From NCBI GenBank assembly GCA_031260545.1, contig JAIRJQ010000023.1, positions 1 through 12,016 of the forward strand: DNA of 12,016 nt, in the 5' to 3' direction. Position numbers and translations under genes: made by a program. The notes beneath the pieces are model-generated. The model had not been told where the DNA came from. It worked only from the letters and a program-made list of their open reading frames with translations, and did no database searches. How positions within the stretch are numbered: position 1 is the stretch's first letter; the number at the start of each line of letters is the position of its first letter. This stretch comes from Methanomassiliicoccaceae archaeon. GTDB lineage: Archaea > Thermoplasmatota > Thermoplasmata > Methanomassiliicoccales > Methanomethylophilaceae. Positions 1 through 6,100 of this stretch are shown piece after piece.

Positions 1-101
1 GAACCGGCATAAATTATCACGTCCGCATTATCTATCGCTCTTTTCCCCTTTATCGTCAACAATTCCGGATCTCCCGGCCCTGCTCCTATGAATATAACCA
101 T
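1..101 (-). CDS. cbiF: Cobalt-precorrin-4 C11-methyltransferase CbiF, N-terminal fragment
   Basis: This is the first 33 or so residues of a gene read leftward and cut by the window edge. The protein begins MVIFIGAGPGDPELLTIKGK and continues through a segment ending VIIYAGS. That is the typical start of the tetrapyrrole methylase family: GAGPGDPELLT is the first SAM-binding loop, and the IIYAGS ending is characteristic of CbiF/CobM, which methylates C11 of (cobalt-)precorrin-4 to give precorrin-5A. The start is ATG at 99-101. A GGTGAT ribosome site lies directly before it and overlaps the stop codon of cbiL (106-108), so the two genes are probably translationally coupled. Another SAM-dependent precorrin methylase such as CbiH cannot be fully excluded from so short a piece, but the opening sequence fits CbiF best. 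Confidence 0.85.
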   Translation of the reverse strand, partial: MVIFIGAGPGDPELLTIKGKRAIDNADVIIYAG

Positions 102-105
102 TTTA

Positions 106-831
106 TCACCTTTTTATTATCATTGTAGTAAAGTAATTGAATTCCCTTTCCTCGTCGATCGGCCCTATATATTCGCCGTCCATCCCTGCTCTGCTTACGA
201 CCGTTGCGTTCTCCCTCGGGATGTTGCGTGACGCCATTTTTTCCGAGATCGCCTTCATTACGCTGCCGGCCTTCATGATGACCACATTCTCAAAAATGTC
301 CATTATCACGTCAATGCGATCCATCTTCGCCGCAGGGATTATCGCCAACCCTTCGTTACCGAGGACCAATGGTATCTTAGCTAATGCCGCAGCATTCGAG
401 AATGATGATATTCCCGGAATTATTTCAGTTTCGAATCCCTTGTCCTCAACGTAGCTGCTCAGGTACATGTAGGTGCTGAATATCGAGACATCGCCGAGAG
501 TTATCATCGCCGCGTCCTCCCCTCTTTCGAGAATATCGATTATCCAGTCGCCGGCCTCCCGTCCGCACTCCTGAAATTGCGTTCTCCCGCCCTCCATCAG
601 GAAGACAAGCTTGTGCACATTCTTCGTGCTCAGATCGACCCTTCCGCCGACTATCTTCAAGGCGGTGCTGTCCTCTCCTTCTTTTTTGATCGGTGTGATT
701 ATGTGTTCCACTTTTTCCAGAACGGCCTTTGCTTTCAGCGTCATCAGGTCCGGGTCCCCCGGCCCTATCCCGACGCCGTACAATTTTCCGTGACCCTTTT
801 TCATTCCGGTCTTGTGATCCGCCGTCATCAT
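106..831 (-). CDS. cbiL: Cobalt-precorrin-2 C20-methyltransferase CbiL
   Basis: This 241-residue cytoplasmic SAM-dependent methylase adds a methyl group to C20 of cobalt-precorrin-2, giving cobalt-precorrin-3. It has the tetrapyrrole methylase fold: GVGIGPGDPDLMTLKA at residues 19-34 is the first SAM loop, LGDVSIFSTY at about 112-121 is the second conserved region, and IPGISSFSNAAA follows at about 138-149. The string TPIKKEG after the first loop is typical of CbiL/CobI rather than CbiF or CbiH. I chose ATG at 831 because it makes an ATGA overlap with the stop of cbiC and has an AAAGGGA ribosome site just upstream. The frame stays open to an ATG at 864, but that would overlap cbiC by 37 bases. 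A later ATG at 804 lies closer to the family's usual start but has no clear ribosome site. It is the second gene of the leftward operon. Confidence 0.92.
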   Translation of the reverse strand: MMTADHKTGMKKGHGKLYGVGIGPGDPDLMTLKAKAVLEKVEHIITPIKKEGEDSTALKIVGGRVDLSTKNVHKLVFLMEGGRTQFQECGREAGDWIIDILERGEDAAMITLGDVSIFSTYMYLSSYVEDKGFETEIIPGISSFSNAAALAKIPLVLGNEGLAIIPAAKMDRIDVIMDIFENVVIMKAGSVMKAISEKMASRNIPRENATVVSRAGMDGEYIGPIDEEREFNYFTTMIIKR

Positions 832-1457
832 ATCATCCCTTTGTAATACAGCATGGAATTGCATATCGCCGCAGAGATGTTGCTTACGCCTTTCCTTCCG
901 GCGGCGACGATATACGGGATCCCGAGGTCCATGACCGCTTCCTTGGATTCCACCACATTCACGAAACCGACGGGAACGCCGACGATCAGCGTCGGCCTTA
1001 CTTTTCCTTCTTTCACAAGTCTGCAGAGCGAGAACAATGCCGTCGGCGCATTCCCCAAGGCGAAGATCAGTTCTCCTTCAAGCTTGGCAGCTTTCTCCAT
1101 AGATATCGTGGCACGGGTCTCGCCTCTTTCCTTGGCCTCTTTTATGACGTCTTCATCGCTTATGAAACAATGAACGGTACCGCCGTACATCCCAAGAACA
1201 TTCTTATTTATTCCGGAGGCGGCCATTTTCGTATCGGTGATTATGCTGGCCCCGTTCCTTATGGCCTTTATACCAATGTTCTCCGCATCATCTGAAAATC
1301 TCAGATTGTCGGCGTAATCAAAATCCGCTGATGTATGAATACATCTTTTAATTATTGAGAATCTCGGTTCCGGCCATGTTCTTCCCTTCAGTTCCGAGGT
1401 AATTATCTCCATGCTCCGCTTCTCTATCTCTTCCGGCCTTACGGTCTCAAATGCCAA
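828..1457 (-). CDS. cbiC: Cobalt-precorrin-8 methylmutase CbiC
   Basis: This 209-residue enzyme moves the methyl group from C11 to C12 of cobalt-precorrin-8, giving cobyrinate, the last ring-modifying step before amidation. The N-terminal motif IKRCIHTSADFDY (residues 36-48) contains His41, which matches the catalytic histidine known in the CobH/CbiC family. Further family signatures are ITDTKMAASGI (about 74-84), FALGNAPTALF and VGVPVGFVNVVESKE. Length is normal for the family. The start codon is TTG at 1455-1457, supported by a GGTGAT ribosome site a few bases upstream; no ATG is suitably placed. It is the first gene of the leftward operon and its stop overlaps the start of cbiL by 4 bases. 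It acts after the enzymes of the rightward operon, so the two divergent operons must be expressed together. Confidence 0.95.
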   Translation of the reverse strand: MAFETVRPEEIEKRSMEIITSELKGRTWPEPRFSIIKRCIHTSADFDYADNLRFSDDAENIGIKAIRNGASIITDTKMAASGINKNVLGMYGGTVHCFISDEDVIKEAKERGETRATISMEKAAKLEGELIFALGNAPTALFSLCRLVKEGKVRPTLIVGVPVGFVNVVESKEAVMDLGIPYIVAAGRKGVSNISAAICNSMLYYKGMI

Positions 1458-1481
1458 ATTATCACCCTATATCATTGTTCG

Positions 1482-1497
1482 GAGTGCAAAAGCACTC
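1482..1497. repeat. Perfect 6-bp-stem inverted repeat in the cbiC 5' leader
   Basis: GAGTGC (1482-1487), AAAA, then GCACTC (1492-1497) form a perfect inverted repeat. On the leftward transcript it reads as a hairpin with a TTTT loop, lying about 25 bases before the cbiC TTG start and just upstream of its ribosome site. No T-run follows it, so a terminator is unlikely. It could be an RNA element of the cbiC leader or a DNA-binding site; nothing visible decides between these. Confidence 0.55.
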
Positions 1498-1522
1498 GTT
1501 CCGTCACGGCAATGCGGTACAC

Positions 1523-1533
1523 TAATTTAATAT
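1523..1533. promoter_or_regulatory. TATA-like element between divergent cbiC and cbiD
   Basis: The AT-rich string TAATTTAATAT sits in the 102-base gap between the two divergent operons. Rightward, it lies about 30 bases before the ATG at 1560, which fits an archaeal TATA box and a leaderless or nearly leaderless cbiD mRNA, since there is no good ribosome site before that start. Leftward, it would place transcription start near 1500, giving cbiC a leader of about 45 bases with a hairpin and a ribosome site. That one AT-rich patch serves both directions is inference. The GATATATC inside the adjacent palindrome is an alternative leftward TATA box. Confidence 0.5.
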
Positions 1534-1552
1534 GTTGGATGATATATCCAAC
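1534..1552. promoter_or_regulatory. Candidate operator, palindrome copy 1 (perfect)
   Basis: GTTGGAT (1534-1540), GATAT, ATCCAAC (1546-1552) is a perfect 7-bp-arm palindrome with a 5-base spacer. It lies immediately downstream of the TATA-like patch and just before the chosen cbiD start at 1560. Seventeen identical bases, GTTGGATGATATATCCA, recur at 5835-5851 upstream of the importer operon, and a weaker copy lies at 6068-6086. A shared palindrome at promoters of one pathway suggests a repressor or activator binding site. It may act on both divergent operons. The regulator is unknown and none is encoded in the window. Confidence 0.7.
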
Positions 1553-1559
1553 CTGTCGG

Positions 1560-2702
1560 ATGAACATGGTCGCTGTTGATACTTCTGCCGTCAAAGAGAA
1601 AAGGTTGCGTTCAGGTCATACCACGGGAACTTGTGCAGCGGCGGCCACAAAGGCGGCGCTCACAATGCTGCTGTCGCAAAAGACCGTCGGTGAAGTTAAA
1701 ATAATTACTCCGAAAGGAACGGAGCTGACGCTGATGATCGAGGATCCGTCCTTTTCCAAGGACACAGGATCATGCGCCGTCAGGAAGGACGGCGGGGATG
1801 ACATAGACTGCACTCACGGAACGTTGATCTATTCTTCCGTTTCATTATCAGAAGAAGGAGTGAACATAGACGGCGGGAAAGGCGTCGGGCGAGTGACAAA
1901 GAACGGTCTTGACCAACCTGTCGGAAATGCGGCGATAAACCGCGTTCCGAGGAATATGATAACAAATTCCGTGAAGGAAGTGTGTGATACATACGGACAC
2001 AAAGGAGGCGTGAACGTCATCATATCTGCTCCCGAGGGTGAAGAGCTCGCAAAAAGGACATTCAACCCGCGTTTGGGAATAATCGGAGGGATATCTATAA
2101 TCGGAACATCCGGCATAGTAGAACCAATGAGCGAGAAAGCGATGATCGATACCATGAGAGTTGAGATGAACGTCCGCAAAGCGGCCGGATCGAAATATTT
2201 CCTTATCGTTCCCGGAAATTACGGAGAGAGCTTCGTTGCATCGCATCCTAAACTTAAAGACGAAGATGCGATCAAATGCAGCAACTTCATCGGCGAGGCG
2301 TTGGATTCCTCATCAGAATTCGGTGCCGAAGGTATACTTTTAGTAGGAAACCTGGGAAAGTTGGTAAAAGTTGCAGAAGGGATAATGAACACCCATTCGA
2401 AATATGCGGACCGCAGGATGGACATTCTCGCGTCGTGTTCCGTTACAGCAAAAATCGATAACGAAACGGTGACAAAAATACTGGAGTGCAACACTACCGA
2501 TGATGCGTTGGGCGTCATCGAAGGAACGGGAAAGATGAACGATGTGATGGAGATACTGATAACAAGGATCGCATACCATCTGCATGAACGCGTAAATGGA
2601 AAGATACGCACCGGAGCGATAGTGTTCTCGTCAAGATACGGAGAAGTATGCAGAACAGATAATGCGGACGATCTGATCAGAATGCTGGAGGCAGGAAAGT
2701 GA
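1560..2702 (+). CDS. cbiD: Cobalt-precorrin-5B C1-methyltransferase CbiD
   Basis: This enzyme of about 380 residues methylates C1 of cobalt-precorrin-5B to give cobalt-precorrin-6A, in the anaerobic route. The diagnostic N-terminal motif RSGHTTGTCAAAATKAA is at residues 17-33. Further family stretches are VGRVTKNGLDQPVGNAAINR, FNPRLGIIGGISIIGTSGIVEPMSE (quoted only as a region, about 165-190) and VPGNYGE near 215. CbiD is not part of the tetrapyrrole methylase family. The open frame extends up to an ATG at 1512, but that extension would translate the repeated palindrome at 1534-1552, and homologs begin only a few residues before the RSGHTTG motif. Starts at 1560 or 1566 (MNM or MVA) are therefore preferred; 1560 suits a leaderless mRNA. 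The stop TGA overlaps the GTG start of cbiG by 4 bases. Confidence 0.95.
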   Translation: MNMVAVDTSAVKEKRLRSGHTTGTCAAAATKAALTMLLSQKTVGEVKIITPKGTELTLMIEDPSFSKDTGSCAVRKDGGDDIDCTHGTLIYSSVSLSEEGVNIDGGKGVGRVTKNGLDQPVGNAAINRVPRNMITNSVKEVCDTYGHKGGVNVIISAPEGEELAKRTFNPRLGIIGGISIIGTSGIVEPMSEKAMIDTMRVEMNVRKAAGSKYFLIVPGNYGESFVASHPKLKDEDAIKCSNFIGEALDSSSEFGAEGILLVGNLGKLVKVAEGIMNTHSKYADRRMDILASCSVTAKIDNETVTKILECNTTDDALGVIEGTGKMNDVMEILITRIAYHLHERVNGKIRTGAIVFSSRYGEVCRTDNADDLIRMLEAGK

Positions 2703-3736
2703 GGATAAATATTATCGGCTTTAGTTCGAAAGGATGTGCCCTTGCGAAAGAGATCTATGATGAATTCCAGGAATATGCGTGCTTATATTACGGCAGAACA
2801 AAAGGGAACACGCACGGTGCTGAATACGTGACATCAATGGACGAATGGGTCGCCGATTCGTTCAAACATTGCGACGCGGTGATATTCATCGGTGCCGCAG
2901 GAATAGCGGTAAGGTGCATAGCACCGCACATCAAAGATAAGACAACAGATCCGGCGGTCATCGTTATTGATGAATTAGGGAAGAACATCATTCCGATACT
3001 GTCAGGGCACATAGGCGGAGCGAATGAATTGTCCCTCGAGATAAAAGAAAGGATCGGCGGGAATGTGATAATAACCACCGCAACGGATCTGAACCATGTG
3101 TTCTCAGTTGATACATTCGCTGTTGATAACGATCTGCACATAGGGAACATGAGCATTGCGAAGCAGATATCCGCAAGGCTGCTCGATGGATTGACCGTCT
3201 GTATAAGTTCCGATGTCAAGATATACGGCGATCTGCCGAACGGGCTCGTATACGCGGACCACGGGGACATAGGGATACACATAACACCTTACAACGTTCC
3301 GCCCCCGTTCAAAAAGACGTTAACATTAACGCCAAAACAGATGTTCATCGGCATCGGATGCAGAAAGGGAGTTGAGATGAGCGTCATAGAGAAACGCGTG
3401 TTTACAGATCTCAATGAGAGCGGGATATCAATTCATTCGATAAAGGCCGGAGGGAGCATCGATCTGAAGAAGGATGAGGAAGGCCTTTTGGAATTTTTCA
3501 ATAAATATGACATCCCGGCAACATTCTTCACAGCAAATGAATTGGAAGCGATCAAGGGGGATTTCTTTGATTCCGAGTACGTCAGGGAGGTGACAGGCGT
3601 CGGTAACGTTTGTGAAAGAGCGGCATTGGCAGTATCGGACGGCGGAGAACTGATCACTCGCAGAACGACCGGAAACGGCGTCACCGTTGCGGTGGCATCC
3701 AAGGACCCGATGATAAATTTCGGAGTGATAAAATGA
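2699..3736 (+). CDS. cbiG: Cobalt-precorrin-5A hydrolase CbiG
   Basis: CbiG (345 residues) opens the delta-lactone of cobalt-precorrin-5A and releases the C20 two-carbon unit as acetaldehyde, giving cobalt-precorrin-5B, the substrate of CbiD. The N-terminal domain carries GAAGIAVR at residues 65-72 and LSGHIGGANEL at about 101-111. A middle region leads to the C-terminal domain starting at FIGIGCRKGVE (216-226), with the conserved GVGNVCERAAL at about 300-310. Both domains are present and length is normal. The start is GTG at 2699, supported by GGAGG a few bases upstream and by the GTGA overlap with the cbiD stop. Its own stop overlaps the next start in an ATGA. These 4-base overlaps imply tight translational coupling across the operon. 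Confidence 0.95.
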   Translation: MRINIIGFSSKGCALAKEIYDEFQEYACLYYGRTKGNTHGAEYVTSMDEWVADSFKHCDAVIFIGAAGIAVRCIAPHIKDKTTDPAVIVIDELGKNIIPILSGHIGGANELSLEIKERIGGNVIITTATDLNHVFSVDTFAVDNDLHIGNMSIAKQISARLLDGLTVCISSDVKIYGDLPNGLVYADHGDIGIHITPYNVPPPFKKTLTLTPKQMFIGIGCRKGVEMSVIEKRVFTDLNESGISIHSIKAGGSIDLKKDEEGLLEFFNKYDIPATFFTANELEAIKGDFFDSEYVREVTGVGNVCERAALAVSDGGELITRRTTGNGVTVAVASKDPMINFGVIK

Positions 3737-5718
3737 CCGATGTGATTATATTCGGAGGTACGACAGAAGGACGGTTGCTTTCGGAACTGTTTGCTGAAAA
3801 TGGGATGAAGATACACTTATGCGTCGCAACCGAGTACGGAGAGAGTCTCGTACAGAAGAACAAGAACATCGAGATATCGCACGAAAGGCTTGACGCTGAC
3901 AGGATGGCCGGTCTGATCAAAAAGAAATGTGTTAACACAGTGGTGGATGCCACACATCCTTATGCCGTCATCGTATCAGAGAACATAAAAAAAGCATGCG
4001 TTGCCACCGGGACGGAATACATAAGACTTCTGAGAAAAAGTTCGCAGGCCGGCGGTAATATTGTGACCGTGAAGGACGTCAGCGAGGCGGCAGAATACAT
4101 AAAAGGCACATCCGGAAATGTTCTCGTGGCAACGGGAAGCAAGGAACTCGCAAAGTTCACATCCGTTCCCGGATACAAAGAAAGGATATTCGCCAGGGTC
4201 CTCTCATTACCGGAAGTTGTGGAACAGTGCGCAAAGTTGGGTTTTGTCGGAAAGAATCTGATATGTATGCAGGGCCCGTTCAATGAAGATATCAATTATG
4301 GTATGATGAAACAGTTCGACATCAAACACATGGTGACGAAAGATTCCGGGACACCGGGAGGGTTCGAAGAGAAGATGAGGGCCGCGATCAGAGCGAATGT
4401 TGACGTCATACTCGTCGGAAGGCCTCCGGAAGATGGTCTTTCATATGATCAGGTGGTAAAAGGACTTTCAAAAAGATTTGATCTGTCGATAAAGAATGGC
4501 AAGGAAAAGGACAAGAAAAAGAACGTCTGGGTCATAGGCATGGGCATGGGCGACCCCGACGGAATGACGATCGAAGCGTCAGAAGCATGCAGGAACGCCG
4601 ATGTGATCATCGGACCAAAGAGGATGACAGATATCATAGGCGCAGGAAGGAACACGTTCAACGAGTACAGATCCGATAAAGTGATAGAGTACATAGAAGA
4701 ACATCCCGAATACAATAATGTGGTAGTGGCGTTCTCAGGAGACATAGGATTCTACAGCGGTGCGAAAAAACTGATAGAGAATGCAGATAAAAAATGGAAT
4801 GTTTTTCCGATATGCGGAATTTCGTCGGTCACGTATCTCTGTTCCAAGATCGGCATCCCATGGCAGGATGCTCACCTGATGAGCGCGCACGGCATCAATG
4901 CGAACATCGTCGGAGAGATAAGAAGGCATGAAAAAGTATTCAGTCTCATGAGCAAGGGCGCAGATATCAACGAACTTTGCGGAAAGCTCATCCTCTACGG
5001 TATGGACGACGTCAAAATAACAGCAGGCGACCGGCTGGGATATCCCGATGAAAGGATCGTCACCGGAACTCCGGAAGAGATATGCAAAATAGAATTCAGC
5101 GATCTTTCCGTTGTGCTGACCGTGAATGAGAATTATGATAAGAGGCATCCTCTCGGAATTCCGGATACGGAATTCATACGCGGGGACGTTCCGATGACAA
5201 AGAGCGAAGTAAGGACGCTAACAGTATCAAAGCTCAGCCTGTCCGATGATTCTGTTGTTTACGACGTGGGTGCAGGAACAGGTTCCGTATCGATAGAGAT
5301 GGCAAGGGCCGCCGTTAACGGAAGCGTATATGCAATAGAAATGGAGAAGGACGCATTGGAACTGATAGAAAAGAACAAGGTCCGTTTCGGTTCCGACAAT
5401 TTACACGTTATCGAGGGAAAGGCCCCGGATGCGCTCATCGATCTTCCGGCTCCGACGCACGCGTTCATCGGCGGTTCAGGAGGGAACATGATGGAGATAC
5501 TGAAACTTATCCTTTCCAAGAATCCTGATGCGAGGATCGTCATAAATTCAGTAACATTGGAGACGGTCGCCGAGACGGTCAGATGCATTAAAGCGTTGAA
5601 CCTGAACGAAATAGAGACAATATGCGTATCCGTATCACGTTCAAGGACGACCGATAATGTTCATTTGATGCTGGCCCAGAACCCTATATATATAACGGTA
5701 TGCGAAGGCATAAAATAA
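3733..5718 (+). CDS. cbiJET: Three-domain fusion CbiJ-CbiE-CbiT: precorrin-6A reductase, C5 methylase, C15 methylase/decarboxylase
   Basis: This 661-residue protein joins three enzymes. Residues 1 to about 250 are CbiJ/CobK, the NADH-type cobalt-precorrin-6A reductase: IIFGGTTEGR (5-14), DATHPYA (72-78), KDSGTPGGFEEK (203-214) and VGRPPEDG (228-235). A lysine-rich linker at about 252-263 follows. Residues 264 to about 470 are CbiE, a tetrapyrrole methylase: VWVIGMGMGDPDGMT (265-279) and VAFSGDIGFYSGA (332-344). Residues 472-661 are CbiT: HPLGIPDTEF (472-481), PMTKSEVR (487-494) and the SAM motif VYDVGAGTGSVSIEMA (509-524). The three steps are consecutive: 6A to 6B (CbiJ), 6B to 7 (CbiT), 7 to 8 (CbiE). 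CbiE-CbiT fusions (CobL) are well known; adding CbiJ at the front is less usual. There is no internal stop or frameshift. It starts at an ATGA overlap with cbiG, preceded by GGAGTGAT, and is the last gene of its operon. Confidence 0.93.
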   Translation: MTDVIIFGGTTEGRLLSELFAENGMKIHLCVATEYGESLVQKNKNIEISHERLDADRMAGLIKKKCVNTVVDATHPYAVIVSENIKKACVATGTEYIRLLRKSSQAGGNIVTVKDVSEAAEYIKGTSGNVLVATGSKELAKFTSVPGYKERIFARVLSLPEVVEQCAKLGFVGKNLICMQGPFNEDINYGMMKQFDIKHMVTKDSGTPGGFEEKMRAAIRANVDVILVGRPPEDGLSYDQVVKGLSKRFDLSIKNGKEKDKKKNVWVIGMGMGDPDGMTIEASEACRNADVIIGPKRMTDIIGAGRNTFNEYRSDKVIEYIEEHPEYNNVVVAFSGDIGFYSGAKKLIENADKKWNVFPICGISSVTYLCSKIGIPWQDAHLMSAHGINANIVGEIRRHEKVFSLMSKGADINELCGKLILYGMDDVKITAGDRLGYPDERIVTGTPEEICKIEFSDLSVVLTVNENYDKRHPLGIPDTEFIRGDVPMTKSEVRTLTVSKLSLSDDSVVYDVGAGTGSVSIEMARAAVNGSVYAIEMEKDALELIEKNKVRFGSDNLHVIEGKAPDALIDLPAPTHAFIGGSGGNMMEILKLILSKNPDARIVINSVTLETVAETVRCIKALNLNEIETICVSVSRSRTTDNVHLMLAQNPIYITVCEGIK

Positions 5719-5722
5719 TGAA

Positions 5723-5750
5723 AGGCAAAAGCCTCTTTTCTTATTTTTTT
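5723..5750 (+). terminator. Terminator after cbiJET
   Basis: Four bases after the TAA stop, AGGC-AAAA-GCCT (5723-5734) forms a short hairpin followed by CTTTTCTTA and seven T residues (5744-5750). In archaea the oligo-T run is the main termination signal, so this is a good candidate end for the cbiD-cbiG-cbiJET transcript. It separates that operon from the importer genes. Confidence 0.75.
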
Positions 5751-5796
5751 GACATATCCGGTCCAAATAATTCCGATGGTGTTTCCGACGATACAC

Positions 5797-5812
5797 CGAA
5801 AGGAATATATAC
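5797..5812 (+). promoter_or_regulatory. Candidate distal promoter upstream of btuF (TATA at 5804-5811)
   Basis: A purine-rich GAAAGG is followed by AATATATA (5804-5811), a good archaeal BRE plus TATA arrangement. Transcription would start near 5830-5835, at the left edge of the palindrome at 5835-5853. If it drives btuF, the leader would be about 270 bases and contain the large hairpin at 5883-5926. Otherwise it drives a separate small RNA. Confidence 0.6.
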
Positions 5813-5834
5813 ACAAACTCACATCAACTATATG

Positions 5835-5853
5835 GTTGGATGATATATCCATA
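5835..5853. promoter_or_regulatory. Candidate operator, palindrome copy 2
   Basis: GTTGGATGATATATCCA (5835-5851) is identical over 17 bases to the palindrome at 1534-1550 between cbiC and cbiD. Here the inner arms TGGAT and ATCCA pair perfectly, while the outermost bases differ (ATA instead of AAC). A second, wider pairing, TATATGG with CCATATA (5829-5835 and 5849-5855), also exists. It lies about 30 bases after a TATA box, where a bound protein would block transcription start. Confidence 0.7.
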
Positions 5854-5882
5854 TAGAGACTACAGACGATAAAAAAAGATAA

Positions 5883-5926
5883 CATTCCCGCTCAAGAGCA
5901 TACTCGTCGGTGCCTGAGCGGGAATG
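5883..5926. ncRNA. Perfect 12-bp inverted repeat, candidate structured leader or small RNA
   Basis: CATTCCCGCTCA (5883-5894) pairs perfectly with TGAGCGGGAATG (5915-5926) across a 20-base loop (5895-5914). The loop itself can form a small GAG/CTC pairing. The stem is much stronger than anything else in the region and lies about 50 bases after a candidate start of transcription. No T-run follows, so it is not an ordinary terminator. I see no B12-box of the bacterial cobalamin riboswitch near it. It could be part of the btuF mRNA leader, a small RNA, or a DNA element; strand and function are not determined by the sequence alone. Confidence 0.5.
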
Positions 5927-5978
5927 GGATGCATAAGATCGTACGCAGGGAAGGTCGTTCATCTAATATTCGGTAAGA

Positions 5979-6016
5979 TCCTTTACGTATCGGTATGGGC
6001 TCCTTTACGGAAAAGG
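5979..6016. repeat. TCCTTTACG direct repeats and a small hairpin
   Basis: TCCTTTACG occurs at 5979-5987 and again at 6001-6009, 22 bases apart (about two helical turns). The second copy also takes part in a 5-bp inverted repeat, CCTTT (6002-6006) with AAAGG (6012-6016). They lie 25-60 bases upstream of the proximal TATA box of btuF, a usual place for an archaeal activator site. Chance occurrence is possible. Confidence 0.35.
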
Positions 6017-6042
6017 TAACACTGAGTACAAATTCCAAACGA

Positions 6043-6048
6043 TTATAT
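6043..6048 (+). promoter_or_regulatory. Candidate proximal promoter of btuF
   Basis: The string GATTATATGC contains a TATA-like TTATAT at 6043-6048. It would place transcription start at about 6070, giving btuF a 30-base leader with a ribosome site. The start would fall inside the weaker palindrome at 6068-6086, which mirrors the TATA-palindrome spacing at 5804/5835. Confidence 0.5.
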
Positions 6049-6067
6049 GCATAGTTCTCATGAAGAA

Positions 6068-6086
6068 GTTGGACGCATCATCCAGC
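6068..6086. promoter_or_regulatory. Candidate operator, palindrome copy 3 (degenerate)
   Basis: GTTGGAC-GCATC-ATCCAGC has the same 7-5-7 layout as the palindrome at 1534-1552. It keeps GTTGGA on the left and ATCCA-C on the right, with one change in each arm and a different spacer. It lies about 30 bases after a TATA-like box and just before the btuF ribosome site. Alone it would be weak; its position and the two better copies make it credible. Confidence 0.5.
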
Positions 6087-6100
6087 ATGCGGTGAGATAA

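Larger units (their letters stand above)
5719..6100. other. 382-base intergenic region upstream of the B12 importer operon
   Basis: No convincing gene is seen here on either strand. The region begins with a terminator for the cbi operon (5723-5750). It then has a candidate promoter at about 5804, a palindrome (5835-5853), a perfect 12-bp-stem inverted repeat (5883-5926), a pair of TCCTTTACG repeats (5979-5987 and 6001-6009), a second candidate promoter at about 6043, a weaker palindrome (6068-6086), and the ribosome site of btuF at 6091. The stretch 5751-5800 also has a small inverted repeat, GGTGT (5778-5782) with ACACC (5793-5797), just before the first TATA box. The region probably serves as a regulatory leader or encodes a small RNA. 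Confidence 0.75.

Noticed and set aside
832..864. ATG at 864 as the cbiL start
   Set aside because: It would overlap cbiC by 37 bases, while ATG 831 makes a standard ATGA overlap with a ribosome site in place.
1512..1559. Upstream ATG at 1512 as the cbiD start
   Set aside because: The extra 16 residues would translate the palindrome that recurs in non-coding DNA at 5835, and CbiD homologs start only a few residues before RSGHTTG.
5661..5885. Leftward 74-residue open frame across the cbiJET end
   Set aside because: It overlaps the terminator, promoter and palindrome, has no recognisable domain or ribosome site, and starts inside the candidate hairpin region.
5719..6100. Bacterial-type cobalamin riboswitch upstream of btuF
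   Set aside because: A structured leader is possible, but I could not find the B12-box or the surrounding conserved core. AACACTG near 6018 is only a loose resemblance.
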